A DNA stretch of 64,000 nt from Affinundibacterium baiyunense (GTDB taxonomy: Bacteria > Pseudomonadota > Gammaproteobacteria > Burkholderiales > Burkholderiaceae_D). The notes under the pieces are model-generated. The model ran no database searches, was not told where the DNA came from, and saw nothing but the letters and a program-made list of their open reading frames with translations. This document shows, piece after piece, positions 10,195 to 21,876 of this stretch. Positions within the stretch are counted from its first letter, which is position 1; the number at the start of each line of letters is the position of its first letter. Location: NCBI RefSeq assembly GCF_018139645.1, contig NZ_JAGSPM010000001.1, forward strand, positions 248,001 to 312,000, in the 5' to 3' direction. The position numbers and the translations under genes are program-made.

Positions 10195-10402
10195 TCGCAA
10201 CGAATGGCCATCTTAAGCTGCCCAAGCATGACTGGTTTAATATGCAAACAGGTGGCTTCTTTGATGCAAATACACACCCTGCTCCTGCGTTCCCTGATTG
10301 ATCGAAGGTTATTCACACCGTGTATCGACGACAAATGAATTAAGCGTTCAATTCTTGATTGTTCTGATGCGGATTCCAAATGACTTACTTATGACTCAAT
10401 AG

Positions 10403-13400
10403 CTAAGCGCTACAATAGACAGAAAAAGGAATTTCGTAAGTATCGTTCAAATATCGCTCTGTAACAGCCAACAGTAGTAAGTGATCGCGCTCGGCCGCTG
10501 CGATCGATAGGCCAGGTTGCACTACAAATACATTCAACTTAACTTCCATTTGTCGGCTCATGTTACGAATTTCTGAGAGTTTGTGCTTGTCGCCTTTTTC
10601 AAAACGCGTTGATCTACCAGCGGCGATTCTTTTTCCATCTCGCACTAATAAGTGAGTAAAGAGATCAGTTCTTCTATTGGATGTCGCAAGCCAATTTGCG
10701 CTTCGCTGTGCTTGTCCGCACACAACATATAGATCGTCCAGTCTAGCTCCTGGTGCGCCGCCTGCGAATTTACAGTGGTAGAGATCGACTTCGAGAAATT
10801 TTCGATGATCTTCGTCGATTACACGAATTGCTACGACGTCGGCAGCCTCGCCCTTATCATCGTCATCGAAAATTACTTGGTAAGACTCGTCTCGTTGTAG
10901 TAGCTCTATTAATTTGTGTTGAACCGTTCCAGAGACCCGTTCGGCACGTTGAGATTCCTTAGTAATATTAACGCCACTCCAATCAATTGCAGTCATACGT
11001 TCGACCGGAAAAGGGCGCAACAAATTGTCGGGCAATTTTACATATGCACAGCCCTCTAACGAAGATCCATCCGCAAACCAGATCACTGGCGGATAGTCTG
11101 TGAAATAATCAGCGAGCGCTCTCTCCGTACGCCCAAAGCTAATGTTGAGATCGGGACCATGAATTTTGACGAACTCGAAGTCAAACCGACCTTCATCGCT
11201 CAATAAATCGAGCCGAAATTGTGCTTCTAATTCATCACTATGAACTTTTAAAATTAACTTCCCATTATTGTCACGTTCAATGAACTCTATATCGAAAAAT
11301 GTGATTGATTGTTCGGACACTCCAGGTGTTAACAGTCTCATCGATGATTCTGTCCGGGAAAAAACATCGTGCGGCCAGTCCACAGCAACAACAACCTCGT
11401 CGGGTACCTCGCAGATATTTTCCGGCTTAAGTGTTCCTTCTAGGACAGTATCCGGGTCAATGGACTCATTAGAGATTTTCACCCCAATCGCTCTAGCCCA
11501 AAATGTGAAAGTATCCACACGCAATCTTAGATTTGACCAAACTCTCCCTTTTTTTGCAGCGCCAGCGGATGTTTTTCGTCCATTCTCATATCCTTGCCCT
11601 GCTAAGACTGCTTTGGTCGAACCTTGTCGCACGGCATGTCCGATTCTGGACTCTACGTCAGATCCCATACGCGCCGTGTAGCGAACTTGGCGTCCTAGGT
11701 GTTCACTAAGTCCGACATTATTGAGTACAAGTCTATTGATTCCATGGAAGCATCGGAACACGGTCGGAGTAGAAATTAACTCTACGCCATCGCCACAGAG
11801 TACACGTGCAATCCCACGATATACGCCATTGATTCCAGAACCATGTATGTAAAGAAGATTCCGTTCGCGGTCCCAGCAAGCGATAAGCAATTCCCAGCTT
11901 CGCTCGCGGATTGAAGATACATCGCTCCATTGCACATCGTGCTCAGAAGCCACTAAAATTACAAGCGTGTTTTCCTGTGGGTTAAGGCTGTGATAGAGAT
12001 GTCTCGTATCCGTCAATCCAGGAAAACCATTCTTAATATTGTTCGGCGCCCAATCGGCGCAACGAGTTTTATAAACAACCATACTAGCTGCAGGGCGAAG
12101 ATCTTTAAGGGGAACCTCGTCCAAGAATGCCCCGAACCCTTGAAAGAACTCTTGAGAGATAACTTCCTGATCAATCGCTGAAGTACTAATCAACGGAAGT
12201 AAGAGGTTCCAGTCAGGGTCTTGCGTGTATAGAGTTCGAAGTTCATCAGCTACATCAATTAAGGCCGTATTGACTATCACAACAGGATCACCTAAATCTG
12301 GACGTGACCGGGTGAAACGTCCAGCCAATTGGAGGGTAATGGCGAGACTCTTTCGAACATCATGAAACGCAGCAATTTTCAGTTCTGGCAGATCGAACCC
12401 TTCGCCCAGCATATCCACGCACACAACGATTCGAGCTGCGCCCGAAAATAATTTGGCTTTTGCCTCTTCTTTCTCGCTTGCACGAACACCTGAATGAATT
12501 GCTACTGATTCATAGCGACCAAGTGATCGGTACAATTCAAGTATTGCATCAGCGCGAGGCTTACTCGAAACACGAGCCATGACAATGTGCTTTCCCGTCA
12601 CATCGGCATCTAACTCGTCCATTGCCGCCTCAGCGATTCTAAGATCGCCAATTATCGAATCGTATTCTTCAATTGGTCGAAATCGGATAGGCCTGAAGTA
12701 CCCTTCCGCCTGCGCTTTTTTTAGCGGATAGACGAATATAAACTTTCCATCTATCTTCTTACCGTCTTGTCGAAAAGGCGTTGCAGTGAACTGGAGCACG
12801 AGCTTATTCTCGAAGTTGCCGCGAAAATCTGTCCAAGTGTTTGCTTCAGCATGATGAGCTTCATCGATAAATAAGTGACTGCAAAGGTCAGCCATTTTTT
12901 TCTGTACTTCTATGCTACATCTACCGGCGAGTGCACTTGTTGTGACTACCACATTGCATTCAGAAAAATATTGCTCAACTTCCGACACTGTTTGGGGACG
13001 GGACGTTAATGTTCCAACGACAGGACACCGCGCAGTGGCTTCCAATACAGAATTTCCCTCAAGCTTCAAAATCCCAAGGGACTCAAATTTGGCCGCGATT
13101 TGGGTTCTAAGAGCATCAGTAGGAACCAAAACTAAAACACACTCGCATTGGGCAGACAGTAACGTGGCAAGCATCGTTTCTGTCTTTCCTGTGCCGGTTG
13201 GCATAACGATGGTTGCAGTTTGGCGACTAGTCGTCCAATGCGCATGAATGGCATGTAATGCACCCATTTGAGGACGCCGTAACCCAACAAGTTGACGGTC
13301 TGGATCTTCCTCGACAAACCGAAAAGCACCTCGCCATGATTCACGTGCATTTGAAGCTAAACGTCCAGGGTTTCTAGATAGAGGTTGCAATCTCGGATGG

Positions 13401-13690
13401 TGCAACCAAGTGCCATTCGTCAGATCAAGAGGCTCATTCTCAGCTATCTTGTATTTTGCAACGACCACCAGATCCTCATGTGTGAACGATGCTGGACGAG
13501 GATTGTGCTGAAATATATAGGCAACGTGTTTGCCATCATCGCCAATTAACAAATGTCCACGGTCGTTCTCTCTACTGAATGGGACTATTTCGCAATGTGT
13601 CTGACTTTCGGAAAGAATAAGTTGTCTTATCATGCCTAAAGTGTCGAGATTGGCATTTAGGGCCCAGAGGGCGGGCAATTTAACTAGCAT
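10403..13690 (-). CDS. SF2 DEAD/DEAH-type helicase with C-terminal nuclease-like motif; probable phage defence
   Basis: A 1095-residue protein. After ~150 N-terminal residues of unknown role come superfamily 2 motifs: motif I MPTGTGKT (about 163-170), motif II DEAHH (276-280), motif III TATPF (302-306) and motif VI QLAGRFTRS (about 454-462), so both RecA folds are present. The middle ~450 residues are unassigned. Near the C-terminus D951 and E967-V-D969-LYHC-K974 form a candidate PD-(D/E)xK site. A helicase joined to a nuclease, beside two STAND nucleases, suggests an anti-phage or restriction-like effector, but I cannot assign it to a named system. The start ATG is at 13690. It is clearly more AT-rich than the Cap4-STAND gene. 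Confidence 0.75.
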   Translation of the reverse strand: MLVKLPALWALNANLDTLGMIRQLILSESQTHCEIVPFSRENDRGHLLIGDDGKHVAYIFQHNPRPASFTHEDLVVVAKYKIAENEPLDLTNGTWLHHPRLQPLSRNPGRLASNARESWRGAFRFVEEDPDRQLVGLRRPQMGALHAIHAHWTTSRQTATIVMPTGTGKTETMLATLLSAQCECVLVLVPTDALRTQIAAKFESLGILKLEGNSVLEATARCPVVGTLTSRPQTVSEVEQYFSECNVVVTTSALAGRCSIEVQKKMADLCSHLFIDEAHHAEANTWTDFRGNFENKLVLQFTATPFRQDGKKIDGKFIFVYPLKKAQAEGYFRPIRFRPIEEYDSIIGDLRIAEAAMDELDADVTGKHIVMARVSSKPRADAILELYRSLGRYESVAIHSGVRASEKEEAKAKLFSGAARIVVCVDMLGEGFDLPELKIAAFHDVRKSLAITLQLAGRFTRSRPDLGDPVVIVNTALIDVADELRTLYTQDPDWNLLLPLISTSAIDQEVISQEFFQGFGAFLDEVPLKDLRPAASMVVYKTRCADWAPNNIKNGFPGLTDTRHLYHSLNPQENTLVILVASEHDVQWSDVSSIRERSWELLIACWDRERNLLYIHGSGINGVYRGIARVLCGDGVELISTPTVFRCFHGINRLVLNNVGLSEHLGRQVRYTARMGSDVESRIGHAVRQGSTKAVLAGQGYENGRKTSAGAAKKGRVWSNLRLRVDTFTFWARAIGVKISNESIDPDTVLEGTLKPENICEVPDEVVVAVDWPHDVFSRTESSMRLLTPGVSEQSITFFDIEFIERDNNGKLILKVHSDELEAQFRLDLLSDEGRFDFEFVKIHGPDLNISFGRTERALADYFTDYPPVIWFADGSSLEGCAYVKLPDNLLRPFPVERMTAIDWSGVNITKESQRAERVSGTVQHKLIELLQRDESYQVIFDDDDKGEAADVVAIRVIDEDHRKFLEVDLYHCKFAGGAPGARLDDLYVVCGQAQRSANWLATSNRRTDLFTHLLVRDGKRIAAGRSTRFEKGDKHKLSEIRNMSRQMEVKLNVFVVQPGLSIAAAERDHLLLLAVTERYLNDTYEIPFSVYCSA

Positions 13691-14269
13691 TTATTAGCAT
13701 AAATAAATTATTCCAAAAAACAAAATTCGACGATGTTCAGCATATAAAGAATTCTTGATGCTGCATCCGCAAAGAACGGTTAATCTAAGACTAGGACATA
13801 AATAATTCTTTTTATTTTTGCTACCGTACACGCACCAAAAAAAGTGACCCTTTTTTTGAAATTAATGCAACTTGGATTTTCGAAGTTTTCAAGACAATAT
13901 GTATGAGAGATACTTCAATCCATGCAATAAATTTGTTCCAAAAGCCTGTCTTATCGTAATTTAATGTTGCAAAATTTCTTCAGCAAAATGAAAGCTAAGC
14001 AATTATTGTGCCGTGAATAATTCAGTAATTGTTTCGTGATCTTTTCAAATCGATGGCAGATATATTTTTTTACGTGGAAATTTATTCAAACTTACATGCA
14101 AAAAGCGAGACGCAGCGTGAACTTAGGGTAAAGTTACTCCAGAAACTACCGGCCTCGGCAGATTTTTTTTATTAGCCAATTTTTATAACATTATCGCTAT
14201 AATGTTGCTACGTGTGGCGGCACTCGCGGCATATCACCTGCTTATAATGCACTGGTTACTTGTGTCGCC
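13691..14269. other. AT-rich intergenic region
   Basis: Nearly 600 bases of strongly AT-rich sequence with homopolymer A and T runs upstream of the helicase. I see no gene. It presumably holds the helicase promoter and marks the junction between the defence island and the transposon remnants to the right. Confidence 0.5.
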
Positions 14270-14460
14270 TACTTTTTGTCCGCAAAGCGTCCCTGCAATT
14301 CAGTCAGGATCATTTGTTCGGTTTCTACCACTGCTAAAGATTTGCCCAGTTCCAATTGCTGCTCATGAAATCGAGCATTCTGTTGATTGTTTTGCTTGGA
14401 AACTTCCTACAATTGATTTCTTAGCTCAACTATTATTTGGCTGGCTGAACCGAAAATCAC
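14270..14460 (-). pseudogene. Decayed C-terminal remnant of a TnpT/KfrA-like coiled-coil gene
   Basis: Read on the minus strand, one frame gives QIIVELRNQL, an in-frame TAG, then a coiled-coil tail ending in LELGKSLAVVETEQMIL and a stop at 14272-14270. This resembles the end of the intact TnpT nearby (LQLELVKSTATVETQQLIL). The N-terminal half is missing and the frame is interrupted, so it is a relic of a second related element. Together with the truncated tnpS on the far side it points to nested or recombined Tn4651-type transposons. Confidence 0.6.
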
Positions 14461-14513
14461 AATTGATAAACATCGTAAACAAATGACCATATGTTGGTGT
14501 ATGGAGATCGAAG

Positions 14514-14777
14514 ATGGCTAAAAAACTTTCTGAAATTCATCCAGGCAAAATCCTAAGCGAAGAATTTCTCAAGCATATGGGTATTACCAATGCGCGACTG
14601 GCGAGAGATCTGGACGTGAATACCAGCTGTATCGCCCAAATTGTAAATGGTCATCACCCGATCACGGCAGAAGTTGCAATGCGGCTGGCCGAGTTTTTTA
14701 ATATGGAAGTTCGATTCTGGATGAACTTGCAGGCCGAATATCATGTGCGCCTAGCAGAAACGCCATCACTGTCATAA
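14514..14777 (+). CDS. higA: HigA-family antitoxin (XRE helix-turn-helix), apparently without its toxin
   Basis: An 87-residue protein with the HigA signature: IHPGKILSEEFL at the N-terminus, a helix-turn-helix (NARLARDLDVNTSCIAQIVNG), ITAEVAMRLAEFF and FWMNLQAEY near the end. HigA proteins bind and neutralise the HigB mRNA interferase and repress their own operon. A HigB gene normally lies directly upstream; none is recognisable between 14200 and 14513 or downstream, so this looks like an orphan antitoxin or a solitary regulator. A purine-rich GGAGATCG sequence precedes the ATG. It sits between the decayed and intact tnpT genes and was probably carried in by one of the transposons. Confidence 0.85.
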   Translation: MAKKLSEIHPGKILSEEFLKHMGITNARLARDLDVNTSCIAQIVNGHHPITAEVAMRLAEFFNMEVRFWMNLQAEYHVRLAETPSLS

Positions 14778-14867
14778 ATCCAATAAAACAAGCCCAAGAA
14801 AAGTGCAAAGTTAGCCTCCATGCTGCCCCCCCTTTATTTGGGTGAAGTGGTTTAGGTGCTATCAACC

Positions 14868-15911
14868 TTATTCCACACTGCTTTTCAAGCTTAATTTGCC
14901 AAGACTTTCGCCGAGGCGTTCATCGAATCTTGCTAATATCAATTGCTGCGTTTCAACTGTAGCTGTTGATTTGACCAACTCCAATTGCAATAGTTGAACT
15001 CGTTCTAATAACGTACGGTTTTCTTCACTGGAATCCATGAGTTTTTGCTTCAAATTGAGTAAATTCTCATCTTTGGCTTTAGAACTTGATTCCAATAACG
15101 CAATGTTACTATTTGCCTTTCTGAGTGCCTCAATTTCCATGGCATGCTGCTGTTCAACGCGTTGAATCTCGTAAAGCAGCTTCTGCGCTTGGGAAAGTTC
15201 TGCTACCAATCGTGCACCGTCTTGATTGAGACCTGTAATTTCGTTTTGTTTCTGCACCAATCCCTGCTGCAGGTGGCGGATTTCAACCTGTAGCTGTTGG
15301 ACTTGATGTTCGTGGCGACGAATATCTTGGTCGCGCTGTTCTTTTACTGACTCACGATAATGTTCTAGAGCCTCCCTTGCATGTGTGTGCTTCGTCTCCA
15401 AAGATTGCCGGTGCGCTTCGTTTTCGCTTAGGCGCTCTTTCAAATCAGCCACTTGTTGTTCAAGGGTGTGACGCAGAATTATTTCCCTTTGCAACGATTC
15501 GGAAGTCCTGCCGTGCGCTGCCACTTCGATTTGATTTCTAGCCTCAGAAGCGCTTAATTTGTCATTTAACTCCTCGTTGGCGATGGTTAGTGCTGCAATT
15601 GATGCATTGAGCTGCTGCGCCTTCTCGGCGCTTTTCGCCTTGACTTCTTCGATCCGCACATTTGCTTCTTCTTCCAACTGTACGGCGAGGCGCGCGATTA
15701 GATCCTGCAAAGCTTCGCTAATTGAGGTCTTACGATCGGTGACTCCACCATCTTCCGTCTCTAATTCTTTGAGGTATTTATGAATGGTCGATTTAGAACC
15801 GGTATTTCCCAGCTCGATGCGAATGGCATCGACGGAGGGATGTCGCCCCTGGGCAAGCAGTGATTCACGTGCTTTCTTCACTTCAGATTTGTACAAACCA
15901 GTTCGTGCCAT
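14868..15911 (-). CDS. tnpT: TnpT: KfrA-like coiled-coil DNA-binding protein for cointegrate resolution
   Basis: A 347-residue protein. Residues about 1-110 form a KfrA_N-type DNA-binding domain (ARTGLYKSEVKKARESL, PSVDAIRIELGNTGSKSTI); the rest is an almost uninterrupted coiled coil rich in Glu, Gln and Leu. In Tn4651/Tn5041-type Tn3-family transposons TnpT is transcribed divergently from the tyrosine recombinase TnpS and helps it resolve cointegrates at the rst site. The same arrangement is seen here with tnpS starting at 16086. The alternative name, plasmid KfrA, is less likely given the neighbours. A perfect 8-1-8 inverted repeat lies just upstream and may be its own operator. Confidence 0.85.
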   Translation of the reverse strand: MARTGLYKSEVKKARESLLAQGRHPSVDAIRIELGNTGSKSTIHKYLKELETEDGGVTDRKTSISEALQDLIARLAVQLEEEANVRIEEVKAKSAEKAQQLNASIAALTIANEELNDKLSASEARNQIEVAAHGRTSESLQREIILRHTLEQQVADLKERLSENEAHRQSLETKHTHAREALEHYRESVKEQRDQDIRRHEHQVQQLQVEIRHLQQGLVQKQNEITGLNQDGARLVAELSQAQKLLYEIQRVEQQHAMEIEALRKANSNIALLESSSKAKDENLLNLKQKLMDSSEENRTLLERVQLLQLELVKSTATVETQQLILARFDERLGESLGKLSLKSSVE

Positions 15912-15939
15912 ATCGTCACTCCTTCAAATATCATAATAC

Positions 15940-15956
15940 ATTACGTAATACGTAAT
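15940..15956. promoter_or_regulatory. Inverted repeat upstream of tnpT; candidate TnpT operator
   Basis: ATTACGTA, one central base, then TACGTAAT: a perfect 8-1-8 dyad 29 bases before the tnpT start codon. KfrA-type proteins bind such repeats and repress themselves. The role here is inferred. Confidence 0.5.
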
Positions 15957-16004
15957 TACATACTACTTGAGTGGAATATTCAAGCTTAAAACTTCTTAAA
16001 ATTA

Positions 16005-16028
16005 ATAACGGATAATATAGAGTTATCC
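16005..16028. promoter_or_regulatory. Candidate TnpS crossover site (rst core) between tnpT and tnpS
   Basis: GGATAA and TTATCC flank a 7-base centre (16010-16028), overlapped by a second pair ATAAC/GTTAT. Paired arms around a 6-8 base centre are typical of tyrosine recombinase core sites, and Tn4651-type elements place the resolution site between tnpS and tnpT. No experimental support; the exact core is a guess. Confidence 0.4.
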
Positions 16029-16085
16029 TGTGTGATATGTAAAAAATGGGGTAAATTACTGATTTCAGATGTAATCATCAAAAAC

Positions 16086-17054
16086 ATGAGCAAGATTGAT
16101 CAATATATTCAAGCAGCCACCCGAGACAACACCCGTCAAAGCTACCAAGCTGCTGTGCGCCATTTTGAAATTGAATGGGGTGGTTTCTTGCCCGCTACGG
16201 CCGACAGTATCGCTAACTACTTGGTTGAGTACGCTGAGACACTCGCGATCAATACCTTACGTCAACGTTTAGCCGCCTTGGCACAGTGGCATATTTCGCA
16301 GGGTTTTCCAGATCCAACCAAATCACCCGTCGTACGAAAGGTTTTTCGTGGCATACAAGCACTTCATCCTGCCAAAGAAAAACAGGCCAAGCCTCTGCAA
16401 CTAGACCAGCTTGAACAGGTGGACCGATGGTTGGCATCAGCCATTGAGAGCGCTCGTAATGAGGGCCGCCGTAGCGCCGAGCTACGATATGTTCGAGACA
16501 GAGCGCTTTTATTACTTGGATTTTGGCGCGGCTTCCGAGGCGATGAACTCACACGACTGCAAGTAGAAGATGTGACGGTATCACCAGGTGAAGGTATGAT
16601 TTGCTATTTATCACAAACGAAAAGTGATAGAAGGTACCAAGGAACCAGTTTTAAAACACCAGCCTTATCAAGACTCTGCCCAGTCGACGCATTTATCGAT
16701 TGGGTTCATACCGCACAATTAACTTCTGGTCCGGTGTTTCGTGCGATTGATCGATGGGGACACCTATCTGAGATCAGTTTGCACGAAGACAGTTTGATTC
16801 CTATTTTTCGTTCGGCTTTACACGCTGCCGGAATCGAAGCGGCTAATTTGTATAGCGGCCATTCGCTTCGACGCGGTTTCGCTACTTGGGCTACAGCGAA
16901 TGGATGGGATCTAAAGACGCTAATGGAATATGTTGGCTGGAAAAATATTCAATCAGCGATGCGCTATGTCGACGTGGCTGATCAATTTTCTCAACAACGT
17001 ATCGAGCACAGTTTAGGTAAGTCTGCGCCAATACACCAATTAAGTAAGCCTTGA
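16086..17054 (+). CDS. tnpS: TnpS: tyrosine site-specific recombinase (cointegrate resolvase)
   Basis: A 322-residue protein if started at ATG 16086 (MSKIDQYIQA); an upstream in-frame ATG at 16032 would add 18 atypical residues. The catalytic region has the first Arg in GFWRGFRGDELTRL, HxxR in SGHSLRRGF and the Tyr in AMRYVDVADQF. TnpS of Tn4651 is almost the same length and acts with TnpT at the rst site to resolve transposition cointegrates. It converges on czcA with a terminator-like stem between. A 5'-truncated relative lies at 29756-30531; the two share an exact 52-base run (16258-16309) and are then clearly diverged. Confidence 0.87.
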   Translation: MSKIDQYIQAATRDNTRQSYQAAVRHFEIEWGGFLPATADSIANYLVEYAETLAINTLRQRLAALAQWHISQGFPDPTKSPVVRKVFRGIQALHPAKEKQAKPLQLDQLEQVDRWLASAIESARNEGRRSAELRYVRDRALLLLGFWRGFRGDELTRLQVEDVTVSPGEGMICYLSQTKSDRRYQGTSFKTPALSRLCPVDAFIDWVHTAQLTSGPVFRAIDRWGHLSEISLHEDSLIPIFRSALHAAGIEAANLYSGHSLRRGFATWATANGWDLKTLMEYVGWKNIQSAMRYVDVADQFSQQRIEHSLGKSAPIHQLSKP

Positions 17055-17064
17055 CTTCATTAGA

Positions 17065-17095
17065 ACTCCACATGCCATTACCGACCATGTGGAGT
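17065..17095. terminator. Bidirectional terminator between tnpS and czcA
   Basis: Ten-base perfect arms ACTCCACATG and CATGTGGAGT with an 11-base loop, in the 56-base gap between convergent tnpS and czcA. No long T tract. Confidence 0.55.
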
Positions 17096-17110
17096 AAACC
17101 TAAACGACAA

Positions 17111-20296
<3,186 letters not shown>

Positions 20297-20311
20297 TCAT
20301 TTGAATCGGAA

Positions 20312-21868
20312 TCAGTCGTCATGACTTGCCGACGACTTACCCAATTCCGCCTTCATCAGAAAACTATTTTTTGAGACATAAGTTTCACCCGCCTGTAAGC
20401 CTTTCAGTAATTCGGTAAATTTACCATTGGTTCGCCCCAATTCCACAGGACGTACTTCAAACTGATCACCGACTTTGATAAATACACTTGAGGTTTCATT
20501 CACATTTTGAATCGCCTCGCTAGCGACAACAACCGGTGTGTTCACCGCGGCAGATTGCACAACCAGATTGACCGGTAGACCTGGGTACCACATACCTTTG
20601 GCATTGGACACCACCAGGCGTGCCATCGCACTTAGTGTCTGGTCACCGACCACTGAGCCGACATAGCTGACTTTCCCAGTGGTACTGGCCTCAAATGCTG
20701 TTGCGCTGATCGTTGCCTTTTGTCCGACTTTGATTTGCCCTAGCTCTTTTGCAGGAATCACCGCTTCCACCCACACCGTATCAAGATTGGTTACCGTAAA
20801 GATCGTGGCATCTTCCTTCAATACTTGCCCCATCGCGATATTTTTTTCTGTGATGGTGCCATTAATGGGAGACCGAATTTCTAGACGTGTGAGTGATCCG
20901 CCAGTTGTGCTTATGGGAGAATTCGCCCCCAATGCGGCTAATTTTTGCTCTGCACTTTGACGTGTGATCTCGGCTTCCTGTAAGGCGTTTTGTGCTGCTA
21001 AATAATCCTGTTCGGCAGAAATCTTCTCTTCCCATAATTTCTTTTCTCTCTCAAAATTTTTCTTCGCTAATGCAAACCGTTTTTGTGCCGCCAGCACTTC
21101 ACTACGTTGATCCGCTAAAAGCTGACTGGAAATGACCGCTAGTACCTGTCCTTGTTTGACCTTATCTCCCGCATTCACCAATACATGCTCTACCAATCCC
21201 GTCAGGCGTGGCACGACATGCACCGTGTTATCGGCGTTCAGACGAATTTCACCTAACAGTGACATCGTGCTTTGCAACAGCATCGGTCCAGCAACTTGCG
21301 TCTCTATCCCGTTATTTTTGCGTTGCTGCTCACTCATTTGTACGCGACCTTCGATCTGTTCATAGTGAAAATCGTAGGTTTCTTGATTAAATACCGCCTT
21401 AATTTTGACATCAAAGGAATGCGGCTCCTCTAGTTCGTCCGCACTGGTCAAATAATCCTGCTCAGGCTTGAAGCGATACGTCTGCGCTTCCTGACCTAAG
21501 CGCTGTACCAAGATCGTGACATTGTTAGCACTTGGCGCCAATGGTTTCCCATTTTGGTAGGGATAGAGTCGAAAGACGGGCACAGAATCTACTTCAAAAA
21601 TAGTGACCTCTAAGGCATAAGTGCCTTGCGTAAATAGGCGTCCGCCATGAGGGCCTTTCTGATCATTCGCTCGTTCTTCTCCCACTTTTTCTGCATGCTC
21701 TCCCGCATGGCTGGCTTTATCGTGATCTTCTGTTTTAGACGTCGGTTTATTTGAAAAAAGGATAGCAGTCGCTAAAACAACGCCGACCACAAGGACGATG
21801 CCGACCGCAATCGCCTGATTCCGGTATTTGAGTGGCGATGATTGTGTCAGTTGAGATAAAAATTTCAT
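20312..21868 (-). CDS. czcB: CzcB: periplasmic adaptor (membrane fusion) of the Czc efflux pump
   Basis: A 518-residue membrane fusion protein. Residues about 16-38 form the single N-terminal membrane anchor. A His- and acid-rich stretch (EDHDKASHAGEHAEKVGEE) follows, as in CzcB-type adaptors, where it may bind metal. Then come a coiled-coil hairpin (QVLAVISSQLLADQRSEVLAA onward), a lipoyl-like barrel (NGTITEKNIAMGQVL) and a C-terminal barrel region. It bridges CzcA and the outer-membrane channel CzcC. It lies 8 bases after czcC, so the two are co-transcribed and probably coupled. Confidence 0.92.
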   Translation of the reverse strand: MKFLSQLTQSSPLKYRNQAIAVGIVLVVGVVLATAILFSNKPTSKTEDHDKASHAGEHAEKVGEERANDQKGPHGGRLFTQGTYALEVTIFEVDSVPVFRLYPYQNGKPLAPSANNVTILVQRLGQEAQTYRFKPEQDYLTSADELEEPHSFDVKIKAVFNQETYDFHYEQIEGRVQMSEQQRKNNGIETQVAGPMLLQSTMSLLGEIRLNADNTVHVVPRLTGLVEHVLVNAGDKVKQGQVLAVISSQLLADQRSEVLAAQKRFALAKKNFEREKKLWEEKISAEQDYLAAQNALQEAEITRQSAEQKLAALGANSPISTTGGSLTRLEIRSPINGTITEKNIAMGQVLKEDATIFTVTNLDTVWVEAVIPAKELGQIKVGQKATISATAFEASTTGKVSYVGSVVGDQTLSAMARLVVSNAKGMWYPGLPVNLVVQSAAVNTPVVVASEAIQNVNETSSVFIKVGDQFEVRPVELGRTNGKFTELLKGLQAGETYVSKNSFLMKAELGKSSASHDD

Positions 21869-21876
21869 GATTATTC

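Larger units (their letters stand above)
9508..10402. other. Long spacer between two defence genes; no convincing gene
   Basis: About 900 bases separate the helicase from the Mrr-STAND gene. The part nearest the STAND gene is AT-rich and probably carries its promoter. The only open frame with protein-like composition is a 72-codon minus-strand frame (listed separately, weak). The only clear structure is a perfect palindrome at 10165-10194. Other short frames look non-coding. Confidence 0.5.

Noticed and set aside
10161..10379. Minus-strand 72-codon frame near the palindrome
   Set aside because: Composition is not protein-like, no ribosome site, and the palindrome lies at its end.
14069..14110. 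TACGTGGAAATTT as a possible left transposon end with TACGT duplication
   Set aside because: Only scattered matches to the 38-base right end, needing gaps; too weak.
14202..14486. Plus-strand frame of 94 codons before higA as a HigB toxin
   Set aside because: Its sequence has no RelE/HigB features, and the minus strand there reads as a TnpT remnant.
16049..16070. GGGGTAAATT before tnpS resembling the transposon end GGGGCAAATT
   Set aside because: The match stops after ten bases and the site is inside the recombinase control region.
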